DNA of 13,417 nt, from NCBI GenBank assembly GCA_023417885.1, contig JAEZED010000148.1:1-13417 (forward strand), given 5' to 3'. A program made the translations under genes and the position numbers. This DNA comes from Planctomycetota bacterium (GTDB lineage Bacteria > Planctomycetota > Phycisphaerae > Tepidisphaerales > Tepidisphaeraceae). Position 1 is the stretch's first letter. The number at the start of each line of letters is the position of its first letter. Under the pieces are notes generated by a model. That model made no database searches. It worked only from the letters and a program-made list of their open reading frames with translations, and had not been told where the DNA came from. Below are positions 1 to 5,650 of this stretch, one piece after another.

Positions 1-321
1 GGCCTCGGGCATGCTTGCGCGGATGGTCGGGCGAACGACCGGCTTGTCCGGATCGAACTTGCCAGGATCGGCCGACGCGCCGCCTGCCAGACGCGGCCCC
101 CTGCCGCCCGTGGCGGCGGGATCCAGGTCTTCCGGGCGTACCTGTGCGGCGGCCCGGTTCTCGCGCTTGATGGCTTCGTAGACTTCCTTGCGGTGGACGG
201 TGACTTCCTTCGGGGCGGTGATGCCCAGCCGGACCTTGTCCCCGCGGATATCGACGACGGTCACCTCGACCTCGTCGCCGATCATAATCGTCTCGTCGCG
301 CTGACGTGACAGTACCAACAT
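1..321 (-). CDS. csrA: Carbon storage regulator CsrA, long C-terminal tail, truncated by window edge
   Basis: CsrA is a small dimeric RNA-binding protein that binds GGA motifs in mRNA leaders and usually represses translation; in flagellated bacteria it controls flagellin and is titrated by FliW. I translated this frame directly. It begins MLVLSRQRDETIMIGD, continues with DKVRLGITAPKEVTVHRKEV, and keeps Leu4 and Arg44, positions tied to RNA binding in this family. The ATG at 321 is preceded by a strong Shine-Dalgarno (AGGAAGGAG) 8 nt upstream. The family core ends near residue 60. Here the frame stays open for 107 codons to the left edge with no stop, adding at least 45 Gly/Ala/Pro/Asp-rich residues. 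The function of this tail is unknown. fliW lies about 4.7 kb upstream, with another gene cassette between them. Identity is near certain; the C-terminus is not visible. Confidence 0.95.
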   Translation of the reverse strand, partial: MLVLSRQRDETIMIGDEVEVTVVDIRGDKVRLGITAPKEVTVHRKEVYEAIKRENRAAAQVRPEDLDPAATGGRGPRLAGGASADPGKFDPDKPVVRPTIRASMPEA

Positions 322-329
322 CGTGTCGG

Positions 330-338
330 CTCCTTCCT
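330..338 (-). promoter_or_regulatory. csrA Shine-Dalgarno with two overlapping GGA motifs
   Basis: On the minus strand this reads AGGAAGGAG, with an 8-nt gap before the csrA ATG. It fixes the start codon. It also holds two GGA triplets, the core of CsrA recognition, so CsrA could block ribosome access to its own message. That autoregulation is known for CsrA in other bacteria and is only inferred here. Confidence 0.6.
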
Positions 339-605
339 GGGAGCGGCGGGGCCGCACGCACTTTGCGGGCCGTGACGCCGGCGACTCCGTTCGGCGGTGC
401 GCAGCAACTGGGCACCCTTCGACGAGATCGGCCGGACATGCTCCAAACGTTCAGCGTCACCGGGCCCGCTCCACCGCCAACGACCAGGGTCGAGGGGGAT
501 GAAACGAACCGGACGGCCGGGTGCGGGGGCGTCACCTCGCTGAAAACGCCACCGACTCCGACTCGCCGCGCGGTGCCGTGCCGCGGAGCACACCGACAAG
601 GCCTG

Positions 606-625
606 CAAGGCGGCATTCCGCCTTG
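606..625. repeat. Perfect 8-bp inverted repeat with 4-nt loop
   Basis: CAAGGCGG and CCGCCTTG flank a CATT loop, a strong hairpin on either strand. No T-run follows on either side, so it is not a classical intrinsic terminator. It lies within the presumed csrA leader or the 3' region of the upstream cassette. Confidence 0.5.
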
Positions 626-714
626 GAGCTTGCACGCGCCTGGGTGTCCGAGCTCGTCCGACCCGGTGCCGGCCGACGATCGACGCCTGGCGCGTGCCTT
701 GCTCACATATCTTA

Positions 715-737
715 GCCGGAGCATCCGTGCTTCCGGC
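715..737 (-). promoter_or_regulatory. Hairpin presenting ACGGA, candidate CsrA-binding site
   Basis: On the minus strand, GCCGGA and TCCGGC form an outer stem and GCA/TGC an inner stem, with one bulged A. The apical loop is CGGA, so the top reads GCACGGATGC. CsrA prefers ANGGA in the loop of a short hairpin, and ACGGA followed by TG fits. A related sequence, GGAAGCAGGAT, lies just upstream on the same strand at about 746-756 and contains a further GGA. The element would function only if transcripts of csrA or the cassette cross it, which I cannot show. Confidence 0.35.
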
Positions 738-879
738 AGGTCAAAATCCTGCTTCCAACCACTGATTTACCTCTTCGGCCGTCCGGCTCCGCCGGCTTGA
801 GCCGGTTGAAACGGGCAAACTTGGCGACCGGATGACGCGCAGTTCGTGCGCGGCGCCGCCCGGGAGGGGGTGAGGCGGG

Positions 880-1671
880 TCACGAACCGAAGTCGTCGTC
901 CCAGACATCGTCCGTTGCCCGGCTGCTTACACCATCATCGAACATGCGCAGCTCGAGAGCGCCCCGGCGTATCTCGCGAACGGAGCTATCGAAGAACAGC
1001 AGGTTGGCGCGTCCCGCGTGACGATCGTCGCTCAGGCGCTGACCCGTCTGGCGCGGCAGGTGCCCCGGTCGGTAGGCGTCATGAAACTCCGCCCGGTAGA
1101 TGAGGTCGATGCGATCGCCCGACTCGCCGAAACCGTCGGCCGCCTCGGCGACCAGGACGACCTGGGACGGATTCCGCACCCGCGCAAGCTTCACGACGCC
1201 ATCCGGGTCCCATACAGGCTCGCTCTCGAACTTGAAGGCGTTGACCACGTAGGTGCCGGGAACTTCGCCCATCAACGGATGCTCCGCGCAGTGGAACTGC
1301 CGGACTCTCCTCATCATCTCGAGGGCGACGGCGTCATCTTCCAACGCCTGTTCCCAATCCTGCCCCCCGGCGACATACGGGCCCAGCAGTACAAGCCAGT
1401 TGGGCCGGCGGTCGGGGCGCCAGGGCGAGTGATCCCGCGGCACAAAGCCACGGTTGTCATTGGCGTACATGACGAATCCGCGCCCGATCGCGCGGAGCTG
1501 CGACGCGCATTCCATCTTTCGGGCCGACATCCGGCTCCGCGCGAGAACCGGCAGAAGCAATGCGATCACCAGCGCGATGATCCCGATGACGACGAGCAGC
1601 TCCACGAGGGTAAACCCATGCCGCCGGGGCGCTGACGATGTGAAGAGCGCGCCGTTCATGATCCGGGTCAT
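880..1671 (-). CDS. Prepilin-type N-terminal methylation domain protein (pseudopilin), H-X9-D variant
   Basis: This is a 263-residue protein of the pseudopilin type seen in many copies in Planctomycetota. A short basic leader (APRRHG) precedes FTLVELLVVIGIIALVIALL, the prepilin peptidase recognition site and membrane helix. Cleavage is expected between Gly19 and Phe20, with Glu24 as the usual +5 glutamate. The periplasmic part is soluble and ends with H218-x9-D228-S229, close to the H-X9-DG signature of DUF1559-like proteins but with Ser in place of Gly, followed by an acidic tail. I chose the ATG at 1671 because it overlaps the upstream stop as ATGA. A second Met four codons later (1659) is possible, and an upstream extension to 1764 would run into the preceding gene. 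It is the last gene of the cassette. Its partner in an assembled pseudopilus is unknown; no secretion ATPase or prepilin peptidase is present here. Confidence 0.85.
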   Translation of the reverse strand: MTRIMNGALFTSSAPRRHGFTLVELLVVIGIIALVIALLLPVLARSRMSARKMECASQLRAIGRGFVMYANDNRGFVPRDHSPWRPDRRPNWLVLLGPYVAGGQDWEQALEDDAVALEMMRRVRQFHCAEHPLMGEVPGTYVVNAFKFESEPVWDPDGVVKLARVRNPSQVVLVAEAADGFGESGDRIDLIYRAEFHDAYRPGHLPRQTGQRLSDDRHAGRANLLFFDSSVREIRRGALELRMFDDGVSSRATDDVWDDDFGS

Positions 1672-2162
1672 TGCGTCGCGGCGTCCGAAGCGACCGCGGG
1701 GGAACTGGCAAACGCGACGACTCCTGCCACGAGTGCGAGGAATCCGGTGCGGGCAATCGTCCATGGCCCGACGAGGCTGCCGCCGGGCGCGGTGTCGCCG
1801 AAGCAGCCGCAGTCGATGGCGAGCCCGCGCTGCCAGGCGCTCACCTGCGCCAGCGTGAAGATCACGAGCATGACCGCGGCGACGACGGCGGCCACCCGGC
1901 TGGTCCGGGCCAGCAGGGTTCCTCCGACGGCGAGCTCGATCACCGGCACGACGAAAGCCAGCGCGATCCCGGTTCCCTCTCCGACCAGTCGATACTTGTA
2001 GAGAGCGTCGAGGAAAGTCAGCGGGTCATACAGCTTCAGGAGCGCGCTGTAGACCAGCAGCATGCCCAGGAAAAGCCTCAGCCCCCAGCCGATCGCGCGG
2101 ATGATCGTCCCACGCTGCTCCGCGGCACGGGGGATGTCGGGCTCAAGCGAAGCGGCGGTCAT
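1668..2162 (-). CDS. MauE/DoxX-family redox-associated membrane protein
   Basis: This 164-residue protein has four predicted membrane helices, at roughly 22-44, 65-84, 89-108 and 135-153. After helix 1 come SALLKLYDP and the Tyr-rich stretch LDALYKYRLV, and between helices 3 and 4 lies D117-C-G-C-F-G122, a hallmark of MauE-like members of the DoxX superfamily. MauE is needed for maturation of methylamine dehydrogenase, whose small subunit has many disulfides, so a role in thiol or disulfide chemistry is often inferred for relatives; the substrate here is not known. The ATG at 2162 overlaps the upstream stop (ATGA), and the next gene starts inside this gene's stop (ATGA), which implies translational coupling. 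Its position beside a rhodanese-containing protein and a cysteine-rich ORF fits a sulfur or disulfide function in the inner membrane. Family assignment is firm, the reaction is inference. Confidence 0.85.
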   Translation of the reverse strand: MTAASLEPDIPRAAEQRGTIIRAIGWGLRLFLGMLLVYSALLKLYDPLTFLDALYKYRLVGEGTGIALAFVVPVIELAVGGTLLARTSRVAAVVAAVMLVIFTLAQVSAWQRGLAIDCGCFGDTAPGGSLVGPWTIARTGFLALVAGVVAFASSPAVASDAATQ

Positions 2163-3322
2163 TCGGCGCCCCCTCCGGTCGATACGCCGGCCCGCCATTC
2201 ACGCCACCCCTCGTGGTAGATCGCCATACGGGTGAATCCCATGGCCCGCAGGCGGGCGGCGAGCCTTGCCGAGAAGCTGCACTGGCTGCTCTGGCAGTAG
2301 ATCACCAGTCGCTTGTCCTGCCCAAGCTCGTCGATGAGCGCGCGGAGCTGGGCGTCCTCGGCGTACACGGGAACGCTGCGCGCGGTTGGGATGTGGCCCC
2401 CTTCGAAATCGTCGGTGCTGCGCGAATCCACGAGGATCACGCCTTCGGACCCATCCCCCCGTGCCAACGCGCGAACCTCCCCGAACGACGCGCGAGGGAG
2501 AAACTGGTCAAGGTGGCGATCCACCACCGCCTGCCTGCCCTGGCTGTTCCAGACGGCCTGGTTCCGATCCATTCCCGCGCAGATCGCGCCGACGAGCAGC
2601 GCGATGCATGCCAATGAACCGATCTCCGCGAGCGATCCGCGCCAGCCATGCCCGCCAAGCCTCGCCGGCGGTCGGCCCAAGACCCGGGCCAAGGCAATCA
2701 GCAGAAGGACGGCAACGACTGTCAAAGCCACGGTCGGCCATCGCACGGAGGCCGGCACGGGGTCCCGGCTGACGACAATGGCGGTCCCGTCCCATCGGCC
2801 AGCAAGCAAGCCCGTGGCCTGGTGGATCGGCACGGGCGCCTCGTCGATGATCACTGTTTGCGTGGCGCCGCACGACACCATCAACAGCCAATGGTCGTAC
2901 GTCATGTTCTCTGGATGCGACTTGACGTGGAGAATCGCGGGGCTGGCCAGCGCCATGAGGTCCAAGCGCGTCAGCCCGCTGAAGGTGCGGGCGTGCATCT
3001 CCAGGGCCTCCGCGGCGGCCTCGAGCTCCTCGGTCGACGCGCCCGCGCGCGAGCCGATGTACTGCGGGCTGAGCAGGCGCTGGATCCCGTCGGGAAGGGG
3101 CTGCATCCCGTTCAGACGCGCCGCAGCGTACACGGAGTACAGGCCGCAGTACGGCCCGTCGAAGCCGGTGGGATTACCGCCGCGGGCGGATCGGGCGTCG
3201 GCGGACGGGGCGAGGGCTTCGATGCCGATCCATACCGACAGCAGGATGCAGGCCACGCACCAGGCCAGAACTCTGCTCATGTGCCGGCGATGCGGCGATG
3301 TTGGCGAATGCAGCCAAGTCAC
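2159..3322 (-). CDS. C39-peptidase-like domain fused to membrane helices and a C-terminal rhodanese domain
   Basis: The 387-residue chain appears modular. An N-terminal hydrophobic segment (about 17-38) is a signal or anchor. Next is a papain-fold region resembling family C39: GPYCGLYSVYAAARLNG with candidate Cys59, a helix-rich GASTEELEAAAEAL section, YDHWLL with His144, and VIIDEAP with Asp160. The usual oxyanion-hole Gln six residues before Cys is Gly here, so activity is uncertain. Two membrane helices follow (about 195-216 and 231-251). The C-terminus (about 280-380) is a rhodanese domain: VILVDSRS, GGHIPTA, then YCQSSQCS with presumed catalytic Cys343 and a second Cys348 in the loop. 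Rhodaneses carry persulfide sulfur on that cysteine. The GTG start at 3322 overlaps the upstream stop (GTGA); an alternative ATG at 3280 lies just before the hydrophobic segment and lacks a clear ribosome site. The topology, and therefore which side each domain faces, is undetermined. Confidence 0.75.
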   Translation of the reverse strand: MTWLHSPTSPHRRHMSRVLAWCVACILLSVWIGIEALAPSADARSARGGNPTGFDGPYCGLYSVYAAARLNGMQPLPDGIQRLLSPQYIGSRAGASTEELEAAAEALEMHARTFSGLTRLDLMALASPAILHVKSHPENMTYDHWLLMVSCGATQTVIIDEAPVPIHQATGLLAGRWDGTAIVVSRDPVPASVRWPTVALTVVAVLLLIALARVLGRPPARLGGHGWRGSLAEIGSLACIALLVGAICAGMDRNQAVWNSQGRQAVVDRHLDQFLPRASFGEVRALARGDGSEGVILVDSRSTDDFEGGHIPTARSVPVYAEDAQLRALIDELGQDKRLVIYCQSSQCSFSARLAARLRAMGFTRMAIYHEGWREWRAGVSTGGGAE

Positions 3323-4563
3323 GATGAGAGTCTTGTCCGGCGGCGATGGATCACGAACGCCCCGGCGGCGATCAGGATCACGATCACGCCCGCGGCGCTC
3401 CAGAGGATGACGCCGGTTCGCCCCGCGCCCAGCCCCGAGGCGCCGGCGACGGCCTCTTCAAGGTTCTTCAGCGCAGTCTCGTTCGACGCGGGCACGATCT
3501 CGCCGTCGCGCCATTCGAACATCACCCCGCCGAAGTCCTGGTTGGCGCGGGTCACCTGCGCTCCGTCGTCGAGGCCGGCGACGAGCTGGTCCGCCAGGCG
3601 CCGGGACGAGGCGGCGTCGACCTGCCCGGCGTCAAAGGTCGCCGAACTCCAGATGACGGTCTCTCCGTCATCGTGCCGGTACTCCAGCCGGCTGTGGCCG
3701 CGCGTCGGAACCGGCACCGATCCGGCGAGTTGCCATTGCGTGGCGCCGATGTCGTAGCTGACGCTCTGCAGGGTCAACTCGGGCAGGTAGCGTTGAAGCG
3801 GCCGGGATTCCGACACCGGCTTTCCCCTGAACAGATCGGAGGCCCCCTTCGTCATCCGCATGCGGACAAGCCGGGCCGGGCCCGTGCGATCGCGACCGAC
3901 CCAGAGCTCCAGCTCGCCGAAGCTCCCCCGGTAGCGCCGGAACTGGCACGTCAGGCCGCTCTCGGGCTCCACCACCTCGCGCTGCTCGATGAGTTCCGCC
4001 GACGCAACCAGCTCGGCCAGCGGACGGGTGTCGAGCCAATTGCGCTTGGCGAGCAGCCCCGCCGGCAACGTCAACGTAAGCAGGTCCTGGGTGCGCCCGT
4101 CGCTCGCGACCCATTCCGTGATGCCGTGGATCGATTCCTTGTCGTGTTGAAAGACAAGGATCTGCGGGCCCCGCCAGATGGCCGCCCCCACGGCGAAGTC
4201 CGACTTGCCCAGCGCCAGGAGGCGCTCGGGGTCGAGGTCGGCGGGGGTCAGCGTCCGGGCGTCCCTGGTTGCCGATTGCGCTGTCACGACCAAGGCTCCT
4301 GCGGGCCAGCCGCTGACCAGGAACGCCTGGTTCGACCGGGCGTCGAACAGCGCCTTCACACGATCCGGCGCGCCGGGCGCGGTCAATCCGTGCCGGCTCG
4401 TCAACAGGCCGCGGAGCGTGTACTCACTCGCGTCGCCGCCGGACGGGAAGGCTTCCTCGAGCGCGGCCTGAAACGCGGATTCGGCCCCATCCTGACCGGA
4501 CGGGACCGCGCCTGGCGCAAGCGCCAAACCGACGAACAAGACTGTCGTGCAAAGAAACATCAT
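3319..4563 (-). CDS. Exported protein of unknown function with C-terminal membrane anchor
   Basis: I do not recognise a family. The 414-residue protein starts with a hydrophobic signal sequence (FLCTTVLFVGLALAPGA), has a long soluble middle with many alternating short hydrophobic stretches suggestive of beta structure, and ends with one membrane helix (GVIVILIAAGAFVI, roughly residues 388-401) followed by HRRRTRLSS. The layout is therefore a type I membrane protein with most of its mass outside the cytoplasm. A single cysteine lies in the soluble part. GTG, ATG and ATG occur in succession at 4566, 4563 and 4560; I chose 4563 because an AAGGG motif (4572-4576) lies 8 nt upstream. Its stop overlaps the GTG of the C39/rhodanese gene, and it begins 18 nt after the cysteine-rich ORF, so it belongs to the same transcription unit. 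A role as receptor or partner for the cysteine-rich product is possible but unsupported. Confidence 0.75.
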   Translation of the reverse strand: MMFLCTTVLFVGLALAPGAVPSGQDGAESAFQAALEEAFPSGGDASEYTLRGLLTSRHGLTAPGAPDRVKALFDARSNQAFLVSGWPAGALVVTAQSATRDARTLTPADLDPERLLALGKSDFAVGAAIWRGPQILVFQHDKESIHGITEWVASDGRTQDLLTLTLPAGLLAKRNWLDTRPLAELVASAELIEQREVVEPESGLTCQFRRYRGSFGELELWVGRDRTGPARLVRMRMTKGASDLFRGKPVSESRPLQRYLPELTLQSVSYDIGATQWQLAGSVPVPTRGHSRLEYRHDDGETVIWSSATFDAGQVDAASSRRLADQLVAGLDDGAQVTRANQDFGGVMFEWRDGEIVPASNETALKNLEEAVAGASGLGAGRTGVILWSAAGVIVILIAAGAFVIHRRRTRLSS

Positions 4564-4581
4564 CACCCGTGCCCTTAGCCG

Positions 4582-4830
4582 CTATTCGCACTTCTCGTCG
4601 TTGACGTCGCACAAGGGGTGGTATTGCTGGAGGAGGCACGGCTTGGTGTTGTGCCATATCCCCCCGGCCACATGCTGCCGGACGTGGCACCATTTGAGGA
4701 CGCCCGTCTCGATGCTGCATTGCCCGACACTGGACATGGCATTACATGCCGTGGGATGAAACGTGGTGCATGCCGCGGTCACAAACCCATTGTTCGGGGG
4801 ATATCTCACGTGGGCGGGATGGCACCACAT
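4582..4830 (-). CDS. Cysteine-rich small polypeptide, probably the body of an exported peptide
   Basis: The frame encodes 82 residues from the ATG at 4830, with eight cysteines at positions 3, 21, 29, 38, 48, 65, 74 and 81, many His and Trp, and an acidic end (NDEKCE). An even, regularly spread set of cysteines suggests a disulfide-bonded or metal-binding fold. The family is not recognised. By itself this reading has no signal peptide, and no convincing ribosome site precedes 4830. The open frame continues upstream to about 4917, but that part is Arg/Gly-rich and unlike a real N-terminus. The ORF at 4806-4964 in a neighbouring frame supplies a good signal peptide and ribosome site and overlaps this one by 25 nt. 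The two are probably one gene broken by a frameshift or sequence error, or joined by a -1 shift. Codon choice here is less GC-biased than in the flagellar genes. Confidence 0.55.
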   Translation of the reverse strand: MWCHPAHVRYPPNNGFVTAACTTFHPTACNAMSSVGQCSIETGVLKWCHVRQHVAGGIWHNTKPCLLQQYHPLCDVNDEKCE

Positions 4831-4964
4831 GGCCCGGCCGCGACTTGGCCGCCCCGTTGCACCTGGGGCTGGCCATTGTCGCCCCCGGGAAGAACTGCCC
4901 ACAGTGCGCTCGCGCACGCGAACGCCAGCAGGCAGATGCCCAGCGACTTGAGCTTGTCCGACAT
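4806..4964 (-). CDS. Short signal-peptide ORF, probable N-terminal part of the cysteine-rich polypeptide
   Basis: This 52-codon ORF starts at an ATG preceded by GGGAGG, 4 nt away, the most convincing initiation site of the cassette. It encodes MSDKLKSLG, then the hydrophobic segment ICLLAFACASALWAVL, then a Gly/Gln-rich linker with two Gly-Gly pairs (LPGG and QRGG), and ends soon afterwards at a TGA. As a free-standing protein it would be little more than a leader. Moving from its frame to that of the downstream cysteine-rich ORF takes a -1 shift, equivalent to one missing base, somewhere before the stop. I see no canonical slippery heptamer in phase. It may be a genuine separate leader peptide, but the arrangement fits a split precursor better. 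Confidence 0.5.
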   Translation of the reverse strand: MSDKLKSLGICLLAFACASALWAVLPGGDNGQPQVQRGGQVAAGPCGAIPPT

Positions 4965-5010
4965 GGTGCCTCCCATCTGGCGTGACCGCAGTGGAACCAA
5001 GGCCACCCTA

Positions 5011-5053
5011 CCCCCCCCCCGGGCAGCAGTCAAGCAAAAAAAATGAGGGGGGG
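5011..5053. repeat. Three homopolymer tracts: C10, A8 and G7
   Basis: Just after the fliW stop, and before the cassette's first ribosome site, the plus strand has ten C (5011-5020), eight A (5036-5043) and seven G (5047-5053). Such runs are prone to slippage in replication and to length errors in sequencing. Read on the minus strand, the C7 and G10 runs could pair around a T8-containing loop, but the order of elements is not that of an intrinsic terminator. Confidence 0.7.
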
Positions 5054-5527
5054 TCAGGCGCTTTTGCGCAGTTCCGGCGTGTCGGCGGCGAGCTTCAGCA
5101 GGGGCTGCCGGGTGCTCCACTTCTTTTCGGTGAGCACGATCTGCCGGGCATGGCAGTTGTCGAGGTTGACGACGATGGGGCCGAGGAGGTTGCCGGTCAG
5201 CCACTCGCCGACGCGGTTGCAGATCGTGAAAATCTGGGTGACCTGGGCGAGGTCGGCCTCCGGCTCGATGCCCAGCGACTCCCGCGCCTCGTCGCGCACG
5301 GGCACCTGGTCGATCGTGTAGTCGGGCAGGAAGACGGCCGGGTCGCAGACCACGAACGCCAGGTTCGCGTCCTCCACGCTCTGGAGCCAGAAGAAGTAGT
5401 TCTCCTCGCCCGTCTGGATCAGCGCGAAGCGCGTGGCCCGCGGGAAGCCCAGCAGGCCCCCCACCACCGTGATGATCCGCGACTCGTCCACGTCGATGGC
5501 GCCGAAGCGCGAGGTTTCGATCTGCAT
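5054..5527 (-). CDS. fliW: Flagellar assembly factor FliW, CsrA antagonist
   Basis: FliW binds flagellin and CsrA competitively: when flagellin is exported, freed FliW inhibits CsrA allosterically and flagellin translation resumes. The 157-residue product begins MQIETSRFGAIDVDES, followed by the family-typical GLLGFP and YFFWLQSVED segments, then FVVCDPAVFLPDY, TQIFTICNR, and NLLGPIVVNLDNCHARQIVL. Length matches the usual figure of about 150 residues. I chose the ATG at 5527 because the family begins with this M-(K/Q)-I strand; upstream in-frame codons (to 5641) encode unlike sequence. No strong Shine-Dalgarno is visible. The gene follows flgL after a 181-nt gap that contains a sigma-28-like octamer, so it may have its own promoter. 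Its usual neighbour csrA is displaced by the cassette. Confidence 0.93.
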   Translation of the reverse strand: MQIETSRFGAIDVDESRIITVVGGLLGFPRATRFALIQTGEENYFFWLQSVEDANLAFVVCDPAVFLPDYTIDQVPVRDEARESLGIEPEADLAQVTQIFTICNRVGEWLTGNLLGPIVVNLDNCHARQIVLTEKKWSTRQPLLKLAADTPELRKSA

Positions 5528-5641
5528 ATGGCTCTCGGCCGGCGCCACGTGTCGAACAGCACGACACATCACCTGGCCGCTCCGGAAAATCCCGTTTCGA
5601 ATGTCGCCACCGCCTCCACTGGCGGCGCGACGTCCCGTCAT

Positions 5642-5649
5642 TTATCGGC
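5642..5649 (-). promoter_or_regulatory. Sigma-28-like -10 octamer upstream of fliW
   Basis: On the minus strand the eight bases are GCCGATAA, identical to the -10 consensus of FliA/sigma-28 promoters, and they lie in the flgL-fliW gap about 115 nt before the fliW ATG. The expected TAAA box about 15 nt upstream is missing; a GAAAGTTC is present but about 7 nt too far away. An orphan octamer can arise by chance, so this is a weak promoter call. Confidence 0.3.
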
Positions 5650-5650
5650 C

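Larger units (their letters stand above)
322..879. other. Gene-free region between the pseudopilin gene and csrA
   Basis: About 560 bases lie between the pseudopilin stop and the csrA start. Short open frames on both strands show no family resemblance and I treat them as chance products of high GC content. What can be seen is a relatively A/T-rich island near 700-775, several inverted repeats (606-625, 715-737, 736-752 and a CCGGCT/AGCCGG pair near 786-805), and the csrA Shine-Dalgarno. A promoter for csrA probably lies here, but no pair of promoter boxes has convincing spacing: on the minus strand a TTGACC and a TAAGAT are 24 nt apart, too far for a standard sigma-70 promoter. Confidence 0.6.

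Noticed and set aside
606..625. Intrinsic terminator
   Set aside because: The hairpin is strong, but no T-tract follows on either strand.
700..760. Sigma-70 promoter TTGACC / TAAGAT on the minus strand
   Set aside because: The boxes are 24 nt apart instead of about 17, so they do not form a normal promoter pair.
306..800. 164-codon plus-strand and 117-codon minus-strand frames in the gene-free region
   Set aside because: Neither has a good ribosome site, a recognisable motif or credible composition. The minus-strand frame overlaps the csrA start and leader.
4806..4964. Programmed -1 frameshift with a slippery heptamer
   Set aside because: I checked the CCCGGGGGC stretch and neighbours in phase; none fits X XXY YYZ. 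A shift remains possible but lacks a canonical site, so I report only the split-gene observation.
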